From: Paenalcaligenes sp035301625
Lineage (GTDB): Bacteria > Pseudomonadota > Gammaproteobacteria > Burkholderiales > Burkholderiaceae_B
Direction of reading: 5' to 3'
Assembly: GCA_035301625.1 (NCBI GenBank)
Contig: DATGTW010000071.1
Span: 19,846 to 83,845 of the forward strand
Length of the DNA: 64,000 nt
Shown here: in pieces, positions 8,872-17,487 of the stretch
Layout of the letters: every line of letters begins with the position of its first letter
How positions within the stretch are numbered: the first letter of the stretch is position 1
Notes under the pieces: generated by a model
What the model saw: the letters and a program-made list of their open reading frames with translations, nothing else
Told to the model about the DNA's origin: nothing
The model's database searches: none
Made by a program: the position numbers and the translations under genes

Positions 8872-10254
8872 ATGGGGCATGCGCAAAATGAACTTAAAAA
8901 CTTGCAACAATGGCAAGAGTATTTACTTGCTTTACATCCCACTGAGATTGATATGGGGTTAGATCGAGTACGGACCGTTTATGAGCGATTAGACACAAAA
9001 AGCCCAGCTCTGAAAATCATCATAGGTGGGACCAATGGTAAAGGCTCGACCGCAGCCCTCTTGGAGTCCATCCTTTTAACTTCTGGCTATCGGGTAGGTG
9101 TATATAGTTCACCTCACTTAGTTCACTTTAATGAACGATTCCGCATTAATGGTGATTTGCCCACAGACGAAGAGCTCTGTCGCCATTTAACTGCTGTTGA
9201 AGCTCAACGCGGTGATACTTCTCTTACTTTTTTTGAGCACACAACATTAGCTGCATTTCATTTATTTGCGCAAAAAGATTTAGACGTATGGATTTTAGAA
9301 GTGGGATTGGGTGGACGTTTAGATGCGGTAAATCTGGTTGATGGAGATTGCGCAGTGTTAACACAAATTGATCTTGATCACCAAGAATACCTAAGCGGTG
9401 ATCGCGATCAAATTGGGTTTGAAAAAGCAGCTATTTTCCGTGCGGGGCGGCCTGCTATTTGTGGCGATCCGATGCCACCGCGCAGTGTTCTGGATTATGC
9501 TGCGCAAATAAAAGCTCCCTTATGGGTGATGGACCGCGATTTTAGTGTTCAAGTAGACATGCACCAATGGCAATACCGAGGCCCTCATCGCCGACGTTCT
9601 GCATTGCCTTTCCCTGCGTTACGTGGTGCTAATCAATTGCCTAATGCGGCAATAGCATTGGCTGTATTAGATGCTTTAAGTGAACGCTTGGTGATACCTA
9701 TCCAAGATATTAAGCATGGGTTACTCAACGCACATTTGGACGGGCGATTTCAAGTTTTGCCCGGTCAGCCTACAATAATTCTTGACGTGGGCCACAATCC
9801 ACATGCGCTACGTTCTTTTGCCTACAATTTGCAGCAAATACCAACAACTGGGCGTACTATTGCTGTCGTAGGTATGCTAAAAGATAAAGAGGTGGTGAAC
9901 GCCCTTAAACCCTTGGTTAATCACATTGACTTATGGCTCTGTGCTAGTATCCCAGGTGCTCGAGGGCTCGATGCTCAGACACTGTCAAGCTTTGTGAAAC
10001 AAGCATATGCAACAGCAGAAAACCTTGCTATAAACCCGTCTGATGATACCACCACACAACAACGACCTACTGTTCGTCCGCGTGCGATACCAGCGCAAGT
10101 TGGTGCCTTGGAAACCCAGTGTTTTGATTCGGTCACAGATGCTTTCCAAGCAGCGCAGCGTTTGAGTACGGATAATGATAAAATTGCAGTCTTCGGTTCA
10201 TTTATGACCGTCGGGCCAATATTGGCTCATATAAACACGGGTAAAGTTGCTTAG
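8872..10254 (+). CDS. folC: Bifunctional dihydrofolate synthase / folylpolyglutamate synthase
   Basis: Adds L-glutamate to dihydropteroate and further glutamates to folates, an ATP-dependent Mur-ligase-family reaction. 460 residues from the ATG at 8872. An in-frame TTG at 8809 lies inside a terminator hairpin, whereas AAAGGAG (8857-8863) is correctly spaced for 8872. The P-loop GGTNGKGST lies near residues 51-59, then EVGLGGRLDAVN, and the C-terminal domain begins around DVGHNPHALRS. It heads folC-dedD-cvpA-purF. In Bordetella-like genomes accD usually precedes folC, from memory; here the pdh operon does. Confidence 0.95.
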   Translation: MGHAQNELKNLQQWQEYLLALHPTEIDMGLDRVRTVYERLDTKSPALKIIIGGTNGKGSTAALLESILLTSGYRVGVYSSPHLVHFNERFRINGDLPTDEELCRHLTAVEAQRGDTSLTFFEHTTLAAFHLFAQKDLDVWILEVGLGGRLDAVNLVDGDCAVLTQIDLDHQEYLSGDRDQIGFEKAAIFRAGRPAICGDPMPPRSVLDYAAQIKAPLWVMDRDFSVQVDMHQWQYRGPHRRRSALPFPALRGANQLPNAAIALAVLDALSERLVIPIQDIKHGLLNAHLDGRFQVLPGQPTIILDVGHNPHALRSFAYNLQQIPTTGRTIAVVGMLKDKEVVNALKPLVNHIDLWLCASIPGARGLDAQTLSSFVKQAYATAENLAINPSDDTTTQQRPTVRPRAIPAQVGALETQCFDSVTDAFQAAQRLSTDNDKIAVFGSFMTVGPILAHINTGKVA

Positions 10255-10300
10255 TCCTTTGCCTACTCGGTAAAGCGTCTACCACAGGGTTTTAATATCT

Positions 10301-11146
10301 ATGGGATTTTTTGCACGTAAGGGTGCTGCATCGCAGCGTAATCAAGGCAGCCAGGAAGAACAGCTTGTCGAATTGCGTCGACGAGCTCGCAGACGGTTGA
10401 TAGGCGCTCTTGTCATCGTTTTGATAGCGGTTGTGTTTGTGCCTGTCTTTCTTAAAAGCGATGGTGCAGAAGAGGTTGAACAGGTGGTTCAGGTGTTTCC
10501 ACCTATTGTTGCCCCTGATTCTGAGCCGCAGGCGGGTTCAACTGCTTTGCAGGACAATGGTGGCTATGCACCTGTAGATTCATCTGATGTAGAAGATATC
10601 CAAGACCCTCTAGATGAGCAGTCTACCTCGGATACTCAGGTGCTCGATGAAAGCGCCGTCAATATCCCTGAGATAGAAATGCAGACGGAAGCCGAGGCGG
10701 ACCACGATAGCGCCAGGCAATCAGAACAAGAATCAGAAACCAAACCCAAAGAGTCCGAGCCAAGCAAAGAAAAAACCGAACCTAAACCTGAACCCAAGCC
10801 CAAGGCAGAAACAGTCCCCAACGAGCCAGAGCGTACTGATGACGGATCGGTAGCATTGGCACTCCTCGAGGGGCGTACGCCCGAAGAGTCAGGTTCTAGC
10901 AACCAAAATGCGTCAGCCCAACGAGGTTCTTTTACAGTTCAAGTGGCTGCTTATTCTAGTAGCGAAGGGGCCAGTAATCGTCGCGAGCAATTAAGCTCAG
11001 CTGGCGTGAGCAATGCATTTGTAGAAGAAAGCGGAGGCACATATCGTTTGCGAGTAGGGCCTTTCGAAAGTCGCCAAGCTGCAGAGGCTGCGCTGACACG
11101 TTTGCGCTCTTTAGGTTATGACGATAGCTTTATCCGTTCCCAGTGA
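10301..11146 (+). CDS. dedD: SPOR-domain cell-division protein (DedD-like)
   Basis: 281 residues: a short basic cytoplasmic N-terminus, one membrane helix (about 33-51, LIGALVIVLIAVVFVPVF), a long acidic then Lys/Pro/Glu-rich low-complexity linker (about 60-200), and a C-terminal SPOR domain (about 206-280, from FTVQVAAYSS to LRVGPFESRQAAEAAL). SPOR domains bind glycan strands stripped of stem peptides at the division septum. The position between folC and cvpA matches dedD in many proteobacteria. Its TGA overlaps the GTG start of cvpA. The linker is probably disordered. Confidence 0.88.
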   Translation: MGFFARKGAASQRNQGSQEEQLVELRRRARRRLIGALVIVLIAVVFVPVFLKSDGAEEVEQVVQVFPPIVAPDSEPQAGSTALQDNGGYAPVDSSDVEDIQDPLDEQSTSDTQVLDESAVNIPEIEMQTEAEADHDSARQSEQESETKPKESEPSKEKTEPKPEPKPKAETVPNEPERTDDGSVALALLEGRTPEESGSSNQNASAQRGSFTVQVAAYSSSEGASNRREQLSSAGVSNAFVEESGGTYRLRVGPFESRQAAEAALTRLRSLGYDDSFIRSQ

Positions 11147-11631
11147 GTACTTTAGATTATTTCATTCTTGTCGTTTTGCTCGTTTCTGCTGGGCTGGGCT
11201 TCGTACGCGGTATCATTAAAGAAATACTTTCATTAATCGCTTTTATTGCAGCTTTTTTAGGAGCCCTTAATTGGGGGCCATATTTGGCAGCGATAATGAC
11301 AGAGTTCATTTCATTTCATCCTCTTTTGTTGTCTGCCATCGCATATATCATTGTCTTTGTTGTGGTTTTACTTATCGTTGGCATGCTTAATCTTTTGTTG
11401 ACCACACTGATAGACAAGACTGGCCTAAGTCCTGCAGATCAAGGTTTGGGTATTTTATTCGGTTTATTACGCGGTGCGGTGATCGTATTAGCCTTGGTCG
11501 TTCTAGCGAGTTATACTGCAATTCGCCAAGAGCCTTGGTGGCAAGCATCCCAATTAGTACCCATCGCAGAGCTGGGTATCGCTCAAATAAAGGACTGGAT
11601 GCCTGCAACAGCTGAGTGGTTGCCTAACTAG
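11143..11631 (+). CDS. cvpA: CvpA family membrane protein
   Basis: 162-residue inner-membrane protein with about four predicted helices and the family start pattern DYFILVVLLVSAGLGFVRGIIKE. The start is GTG at 11143, overlapping the dedD stop as GTGA, so translation is probably coupled. CvpA is linked in E. coli to colicin V production and to envelope stress tolerance; its biochemical role is unresolved. Its position directly before purF is conserved across proteobacteria. Confidence 0.93.
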   Translation: MSTLDYFILVVLLVSAGLGFVRGIIKEILSLIAFIAAFLGALNWGPYLAAIMTEFISFHPLLLSAIAYIIVFVVVLLIVGMLNLLLTTLIDKTGLSPADQGLGILFGLLRGAVIVLALVVLASYTAIRQEPWWQASQLVPIAELGIAQIKDWMPATAEWLPN

Positions 11632-11647
11632 TCAAAAAGGATTTTTT

Positions 11648-13105
11648 ATGTGTGGTGTGGTCGGTGCGATTGGTCGTTCATCCGTCAACCAACTAATTTA
11701 CGATAGCTTGTTGCTTTTGCAGCATCGTGGTCAAGAGGCGGCAGGTATCTCTACCTATCATGAGCAGATGTTTTTTGCCCACCGTGGTGCCGGGCTGGTG
11801 CGCGATGTATTTCGTACTCGTAATATGCGTTCGTTACCGGGTAACAGTGGTTTGGGCCATGTACGTTATCCGGCTTCCAGCTCTCCTGAAAGTATCGACG
11901 AGGCACAACCTTTATATGTGAATGCTCCTTATGGGATTAGCTTTGTTCATAATGGGCAACTAACTAATTGGAAGGGCTTACGCGAAGATCTCTTTAAATT
12001 CGATCGCAGGCATATTAATACCCAATCAGATTCAGAAGTTCTACTGAATATCTTTGCTCACGAATTGCAGTTAGCTTCTGCTAACGATGAGCTCAAACCT
12101 GAAATTATTTTCAAAGCAATTCGCGCCGTTCATAAAAGGGTAAAAGGGGCCTATGCAGTGATCGCTCACATTGCCGGATTTGGCCTGGTTGCCTTTAGAG
12201 ATCCTAACGGTATCCGACCGCTCTGTTATGGCAAGTTAGATAGTGAAGAAGGCCGTGAATGGCTAGTTGCTTCTGAGTCAGTGGCACTGACTGGGAATGG
12301 ATTTCGCTTGGTCGACGATGTAGCACCCGGTGAAGCACTGTGTATTACCGAAGACGGAAAACTGGTAAAAGAACAATGCGCAGAACACACTAGACTCATG
12401 CCTTGTATGTTCGAATATGTATATTTTGCGCGGCCCGATTCCATCATTGATGGGATTTCCATTTACCATGCGCGCCTGAAAATGGGCGAGTATTTGGGTA
12501 ACAAGGTTGCCAAAAATTTACGATTGGCCCAGGTTGATGTTGTGATGCCGATCCCGGACTCGGCGCGCCCATCAGCTATGCAGCTAGCTTCGAGTTTAAA
12601 TTTACCCTACCGAGAAGGGTTTCTCAAAAATTATTATATTGGCCGCACATTTATTATGCCTGGGCAGGCAGTGCGACAGCGTTCGGTGCGCCAAAAATTA
12701 AGTGCATTACCACTTGAGTTCAAGGATAAAAATGTACTGCTGGTGGATGACTCTATTGTTCGTGGCACAACCAGTAAACGCATTGTTGAGATAGCCCGAT
12801 GGGCAGGTGCAAAAAAGGTATTTTTTGCCTCGGCTGCCGCCCCAGTAAGGTATCCCAATATTTATGGTATAGATATGCCCACCAAAGAGGAATTAATCGC
12901 GCACACGCGCGAGGTGGATACCATTGTCAAAGAAATAGGGGCTGATGGTTTGATTTTTCAAAACCTCAGCGATCTATATACGCTTTTGCATGAATTAAAC
13001 CCAAAAATTGATGGATTTGAAGCCTCTTGCTTTCACGGGCACTACATCACCGAGGATGACCAGGCACTTTCCAAGCTGCAAACAGAATTAGGTCTAGTTA
13101 GCTAG
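11648..13105 (+). CDS. purF: Amidophosphoribosyltransferase
   Basis: First committed step of purine synthesis: PRPP plus glutamine to 5-phosphoribosylamine. 485 residues. The N-terminal nucleophile Cys2 follows the initiator (MCGVVGAIG), and the glutaminase domain contains QHRGQEAAG. The C-terminal phosphoribosyltransferase domain carries the PRPP motif VLLVDDSIVRGTTSK. AAAAAGGA lies ahead of the ATG. The last 8 bp overlap the end of convergent dsbB. No PurR-type operator was recognised. Confidence 0.98.
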   Translation: MCGVVGAIGRSSVNQLIYDSLLLLQHRGQEAAGISTYHEQMFFAHRGAGLVRDVFRTRNMRSLPGNSGLGHVRYPASSSPESIDEAQPLYVNAPYGISFVHNGQLTNWKGLREDLFKFDRRHINTQSDSEVLLNIFAHELQLASANDELKPEIIFKAIRAVHKRVKGAYAVIAHIAGFGLVAFRDPNGIRPLCYGKLDSEEGREWLVASESVALTGNGFRLVDDVAPGEALCITEDGKLVKEQCAEHTRLMPCMFEYVYFARPDSIIDGISIYHARLKMGEYLGNKVAKNLRLAQVDVVMPIPDSARPSAMQLASSLNLPYREGFLKNYYIGRTFIMPGQAVRQRSVRQKLSALPLEFKDKNVLLVDDSIVRGTTSKRIVEIARWAGAKKVFFASAAAPVRYPNIYGIDMPTKEELIAHTREVDTIVKEIGADGLIFQNLSDLYTLLHELNPKIDGFEASCFHGHYITEDDQALSKLQTELGLVS

Positions 13106-13637
13106 GCCTACGAGGTGGGTTAGAGATCAATTGGCGGTATTGCAACCAAAGCGCGGCAACTCCGATCGCACTAAGAATAATAAATAAATTAAATGCCCAA
13201 AGTGCATAATCCAACCCGAGCAAACTCACCTTTGCATCCATGCAGCTAGCGTAGATGCCAAATACTTTAGGCAAGGCTTTGTCCAAGCCTAATTGAGTGA
13301 TCGCCTTGTCCGCAAAAGTCAGAGAGCAGGAAAACTGGTTCGCAGCGACGCTGTATTGATGCCATGCTGAAACAATCCCCGCTAGAGCGCTAAAAACAAA
13401 TAAAAAGCCCATAACCAGCGTGCTTTTAGGGTACGTTTTTTGATGAAAAACATAAGCCAGTAATGCGAAAAAACATGCCCCCAATAAGATCAGGCGCTGA
13501 AAGACACACCACGCGCAAGGTGCCATACCTAGTACATGCTGAGAAAACAAAGCGATTAGAAAGGAAACTATGCCAATGGCTAAAGCAGTCAAATAAAAAT
13601 AGCCGGGCAAGGACATCACTCTGGAAAATTGTGCCAT
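13098..13637 (-). CDS. dsbB: Disulfide bond formation protein DsbB
   Basis: Inner-membrane quinone reductase that reoxidises DsbA. 179 residues with four predicted helices and both cysteine pairs: Cys41/Cys44 in the CAWC motif of the first periplasmic loop, and Cys104/Cys132 in the second. The 3' end overlaps the purF 3' end in convergent orientation. No strong ribosome binding site is visible; the internal Met8 is an alternative start. It lies downstream of glnD with a 19-bp gap and may be co-transcribed with it. Confidence 0.93.
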   Translation of the reverse strand: MAQFSRVMSLPGYFYLTALAIGIVSFLIALFSQHVLGMAPCAWCVFQRLILLGACFFALLAYVFHQKTYPKSTLVMGFLFVFSALAGIVSAWHQYSVAANQFSCSLTFADKAITQLGLDKALPKVFGIYASCMDAKVSLLGLDYALWAFNLFIILSAIGVAALWLQYRQLISNPPRRPS

Positions 13638-13656
13638 AGTCTAAATGAAGGGACAT

Positions 13657-16308
13657 TCAAGTTAATAAGCGGAGTATATCGCGAATTAAAGTAGCGCGAA
13701 AATCATTGTTTTCAAGTTTTTTACTATCGAGAATAAAACTATCTTCTACGCGTTCACCTTGGGTCATGATTTTGGCGGAGCGCAAATTAAGCTTATGATT
13801 GGCAAAAAATTGGGACAAATCAAAAAGCAAACCTTTACGATCTGTGCCCAAGACGGATAGTTCCCAACTTGAATGTTGCACATGGCGTAACTGAGCGCTG
13901 GGAGTCAACGGAAATACCTGCGCTTGGGCGGAACGGGCATCATGATAATTAAAACTGTGCGCTTGAGGGCTGTTTTTTTGATCTTTTAGTAGCAGCAAGG
14001 ATTCTTTTAATGTATTAATTAACAGTATCCATCCTTGTTGATCCTCGTTTATAGCACGCGCAGCCTGCACCACAAAAGTGTCGACAACCCAGCCATTCGG
14101 ATTAGTATAGATTTGAGCGTCTTGGATGCTAAACCCTAATCTTTCAAATGTCTCGCACAAAGTCATGAATAATTCAGGTTGGTCATTAGCATGAATCATG
14201 ACTTGCCATAGTGCATGATCTTTTATTGACTGACTTGTTTGTTCTGTATGGTTCCGATGAATATCATCACTATGTGCATTGGTTGGTAGCGTACGCAAAT
14301 TTATTATGGGTAAATCAGTACCTTTCTTTTTTTGTGTGTTTAGAGTAAAGGTTTGAAAATGCCAATAAATGGTGTTTAGGGGGTGGCGAGCAAAATAATC
14401 CGCATCGAGTTGCTGCCACAGCTCTTCAGCATAGGTGCTTTGGGAAAAAAGTGGGTATAACTTGCTGTAGGCAGTATTTCGCCGTGTTTTTAGAATTTCT
14501 GCACTGCTTTGCTGGTTGAGCAACAGATTACGTGTCTGCTGATAAAGACTATCAAATAGGGTTGCTTTCCAGCTGGTCCATATTTTTGGGTTTGTTGCTT
14601 GGATATCAGCAATGGTGAGTAAATACAGTGCATTAAGTTTTTCGATAGTGTTAACTTTTTCTATAAATTGATGCAAAATTCTGGGGTTATAGAAATCCTC
14701 TTTTTGAGCATAGTGAGAAAAGAGTAGATGCTCTTTTACCAAGAACTTTATAAACTCGGTTTCTTGAGAGGCTAATGCATGCTCTCGACAAAACTCACCA
14801 GCAATTTCCGCGCCCAATTCAGCGTGGTTTCCACCTTGGCCTTTGCCTATATCATGAAATAATGCTGCTAAAAATAAAAGCCATGGAAAAGAAAACTCTT
14901 TCATTAATTGATGGGCCAGCAGCGGGGCATGCTTGGGTCGCTGGGTTTTGCGTAGCTGGCTGAGGTGCTCGATTACGCGCAGCGTGTGCTGATCCACTGT
15001 ATAGACATGAAATAAATCATGCTGCATTTGTCCAACCACCGCACGAAACGCCGGAATATAACGGGGCAAAATGTTAAACAAATTTAGTAATGCCAAGCTT
15101 TCATACACACGCTGTGGTTGTTGCAGTATTTTTAGAAATAAATGCTTGTTATGTGGGTTGGACCTAAAGTCGCTGTCGATTAATTTGCGCCCATGCCACA
15201 GTGCCCGTAAAGTAAGCGCATCAAACCCAAGTATTTCTGGGTGTTTTTGAAACCACAGTATGCCTTTAAGCAGGTTATCAGGGTGTGTTGCTAATCCTGC
15301 GGGATGCACTAGTTTTAAGTGTTGATTAACGATGGCAAAATTGGCATCCAAACGAATCACATGCGTCGTTTTCGGCGGATGAATTATTTCATCAAAGCTT
15401 TGTAGTAGTGTGGTTAAGAGTTGTGTAACCAAGCGCGTAGCCCAGTAGTAACGCTGCATCAAGGCCTCGCTAGCATGCCGGCCACTGAGCGTGTCACTAA
15501 GGTCATATATTTTTGCCAGTTGTGGTTGCAAATCAAAACGCAGAGTGTCTTCGGCACGCCCTGTTAGCAGGTGCAGTTCAATGCGTAAACGCATCATTGC
15601 TAGTGATACACGTTCCAAGGCTTTTTTTTCGGCTTCGGTTAACAAGCCTGATTGAGCAATTTCAGCCCAATCGCGACCTACCCCTGCTGCATGCGCTAAC
15701 CAACCTAATAATTGCAAATCACGCAACCCTCCAGGTGATTCTTTACAATTGGGCTCTAAAGCATAAGGGGTGTTTTGATAATTATGGTGACGCTGTTGCA
15801 TCTCTTGGCGTTTGAGTAGATAAAAATCAACTAAATCCAATTGCTTTTGGTACTGGTTTTTTAATTCAAACCAAAAACCTTTATCACCTGCCAGATAGCG
15901 CGCCTCCAGCAAAGCTGTTTGCAGTGCGACATCTTGAGTGCAACGTTCAAGGCATTGTTCTAGAGTTTCTACTGAATGAGAAAGGTTCAAACCTAAATCC
16001 CAGCAGGCAGCAATGAGCTGTTCTAGTTTATGTTGTTCTTCTGCTTTATTTATGGGATCGGGGATTAAAAATAATAGGTCAACATCGGAATGGGGGTAAA
16101 GGGCTTGTCGACCGTAACCACCCAGCGCTAAGCATGCAGAGCCTGTGGGTAGTGGGTAGTGCTGAAATAACCTCTTTAAGCAGTTATCAGTCGCGCGACT
16201 GAGTCGGTGTAATAGCCTTTGCGGATTAGGGCGGTGGCGGTAGCGGGCTATGGCATTGGCCCGCTGCGCCTGATACTGAGCCTTGAGTGCTTTCAGGGAC
16301 TCATCCAT
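13657..16308 (-). CDS. glnD: PII uridylyltransferase / uridylyl-removing enzyme
   Basis: Senses glutamine and modifies the PII proteins GlnB/GlnK, setting nitrogen control. 883 residues (E. coli 890). Domains in order: a nucleotidyltransferase domain with LALGGYGRQALYPHSDVDLL near residue 60-80; a HD hydrolase domain beginning around HTLRVIEHLSQL, with LFHDIGKGQGG near 485; and two C-terminal ACT domains (about 705-760 and 810-870) that bind glutamine. It sits between map and dsbB on the minus strand, 10 bp after map. The glnD-map-rpsB neighbourhood is common in proteobacteria. Confidence 0.97.
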   Translation of the reverse strand: MDESLKALKAQYQAQRANAIARYRHRPNPQRLLHRLSRATDNCLKRLFQHYPLPTGSACLALGGYGRQALYPHSDVDLLFLIPDPINKAEEQHKLEQLIAACWDLGLNLSHSVETLEQCLERCTQDVALQTALLEARYLAGDKGFWFELKNQYQKQLDLVDFYLLKRQEMQQRHHNYQNTPYALEPNCKESPGGLRDLQLLGWLAHAAGVGRDWAEIAQSGLLTEAEKKALERVSLAMMRLRIELHLLTGRAEDTLRFDLQPQLAKIYDLSDTLSGRHASEALMQRYYWATRLVTQLLTTLLQSFDEIIHPPKTTHVIRLDANFAIVNQHLKLVHPAGLATHPDNLLKGILWFQKHPEILGFDALTLRALWHGRKLIDSDFRSNPHNKHLFLKILQQPQRVYESLALLNLFNILPRYIPAFRAVVGQMQHDLFHVYTVDQHTLRVIEHLSQLRKTQRPKHAPLLAHQLMKEFSFPWLLFLAALFHDIGKGQGGNHAELGAEIAGEFCREHALASQETEFIKFLVKEHLLFSHYAQKEDFYNPRILHQFIEKVNTIEKLNALYLLTIADIQATNPKIWTSWKATLFDSLYQQTRNLLLNQQSSAEILKTRRNTAYSKLYPLFSQSTYAEELWQQLDADYFARHPLNTIYWHFQTFTLNTQKKKGTDLPIINLRTLPTNAHSDDIHRNHTEQTSQSIKDHALWQVMIHANDQPELFMTLCETFERLGFSIQDAQIYTNPNGWVVDTFVVQAARAINEDQQGWILLINTLKESLLLLKDQKNSPQAHSFNYHDARSAQAQVFPLTPSAQLRHVQHSSWELSVLGTDRKGLLFDLSQFFANHKLNLRSAKIMTQGERVEDSFILDSKKLENNDFRATLIRDILRLLT

Positions 16309-16318
16309 TACTTAATCA

Positions 16319-17146
16319 TTAAACACTTAATGCCGAAACAAAGCCTTTAGCGAACGCTGGGGGCTGTGGCATGCCGGGGGATACTGTGAGTACCTCGTAA
16401 CCCGAATCGGTAACAAGAATAGTGTGTTCCCACTGGGCAGAAAGACTGCGATCTCGGGTCACCACGGTCCATTGATCGGGCAGTGTGCGCAACTCACGCC
16501 GGCCTGCATTAATCATAGGTTCGATTGTAAAGATCATGCCTGGCTCGAGAACCATTCCCGTTCCTGGACGGCCATAGTGTAGTACCTGTGGGTCTTGGTG
16601 AAATGCTTGACCAATACCGTGGCCGCAATATTCGCGAACGACTGAATAATCATGGCCTTCGGCATGTTGCTGGATAGCATGACCAATATCTCCAAGTGTT
16701 GCACCAGGGCGGACTTGTTCAATGCCTAGCCACATGCACTCGTAGGTGATATTCGTCAATCGACGAGCCAGGATGGAGGGCTCACCAACATAAAACATGC
16801 GACTTGTATCTCCATACCAGCCATCTTTAATAACCGTAACATCCAGGTTGATGATATCGCCTTTTTTCAGTTTTTTATCACTGGGGATACCATGGCAAAT
16901 TACGTGATTAACTGAAGTGCATACAGCACCAGGGAAAGGCGGGTGCCCAGCAGGAGCATACCCTACAGTGGCTGACTGTACGTTGAGCTCATCAGTGATG
17001 TATTCAAGACACAGGCGATCAATCTCTGCTGTGGTGACGCCCGGCTTAATAAATTGCTCTAAATAGTCAAGAGTTTGTGCAGCTGCTTGGCAGGCTGCGC
17101 GCATTTTGTCTAAATCTTTTGGATCGGTGACGAGTATTTTTTCCAT
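16319..17146 (-). CDS. map: Methionine aminopeptidase, type I
   Basis: Removes the initiator methionine from nascent proteins. 275 residues. The metal-binding set is present: the two Asp in INLDVTVIKDGWYGDTS, His in EYCGHGIGQAFH, Glu in FTIEPMINAG and Glu in QWEHTILV. The substrate-site VNHVICHGIPSD is also intact. It diverges from rpsB, as in E. coli, and leads the map-glnD-dsbB minus-strand run. No strong ribosome binding site precedes the ATG. Confidence 0.97.
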   Translation of the reverse strand: MEKILVTDPKDLDKMRAACQAAAQTLDYLEQFIKPGVTTAEIDRLCLEYITDELNVQSATVGYAPAGHPPFPGAVCTSVNHVICHGIPSDKKLKKGDIINLDVTVIKDGWYGDTSRMFYVGEPSILARRLTNITYECMWLGIEQVRPGATLGDIGHAIQQHAEGHDYSVVREYCGHGIGQAFHQDPQVLHYGRPGTGMVLEPGMIFTIEPMINAGRRELRTLPDQWTVVTRDRSLSAQWEHTILVTDSGYEVLTVSPGMPQPPAFAKGFVSALSV

Positions 17147-17150
17147 AAAC

Positions 17151-17180
17151 TTGTCTAGTGGGTATTAAAAATAGTATAAT
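17151..17180 (+). promoter_or_regulatory. Predicted sigma-70 promoter for rpsB-tsf
   Basis: TTGTCT (17151-17156), 18 bp, TATAAT (17175-17180). The -10 hexamer is a perfect match. Predicted start near 17187, giving an untranslated leader of about 300 nt before the rpsB ATG at 17488. Confidence 0.6.
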
Positions 17181-17186
17181 CGTGTG

Positions 17187-17487
17187 ATTAGCTTTTTTGG
17201 GCTACGAAAGGGTTTTGCTTGGCTGAGTCTATCTAGTGATACCTGATTGCTTAGGCTTTATGCGCATTAATTGGTAATCAGGGCTGCCATGCAATAACCT
17301 TGTCAATATAAAAAGCATACCACTAATTATCTACGAGAAAACCCTTTAGTGGCCTTTTTAGATTGCATCCCTCAAAAGTAGCTTTTTTATTTTTGTTTTT
17401 AACTAAGAAAGGCGCAGGTTATCGCCAAAGGGTGTCCGGAAAACGGATCCTGATAACTTGTTAGACCGAACCCTTGGAGAATCTATC
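17187..17487 (+). promoter_or_regulatory. Long structured 5' leader of rpsB
   Basis: No gene lies in this stretch. Just before the start codon is an 8-bp stem, 17416-17423 with 17452-17459 (core GTTATC/GATAAC). It encloses a second hairpin, 17431-17438 with 17444-17450 (GG-bulge-GTCCG / CGGAT-CC, loop GAAAA). GGGT (17430-17433) could alternatively pair with ACCC (17470-17473), right before the ribosome binding site TTGGAG, as a pseudoknot. Further upstream is a CCACTAA/TTAGTGG hairpin (17320-17352) followed by CCTTTTTA. A 10-bp long-range complement also exists, AAAGGGTTTT (17207-17216) with AAAACCCTTT (17338-17347). Autogenous control by S2 is known in gammaproteobacteria; that this leader does the same is inference. 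Confidence 0.55.

Noticed and set aside
8809..8872. Upstream TTG start for folC
   Set aside because: It places the first codons in a terminator hairpin and lacks a ribosome binding site, while 8872 has AAAGGAG at the right distance.
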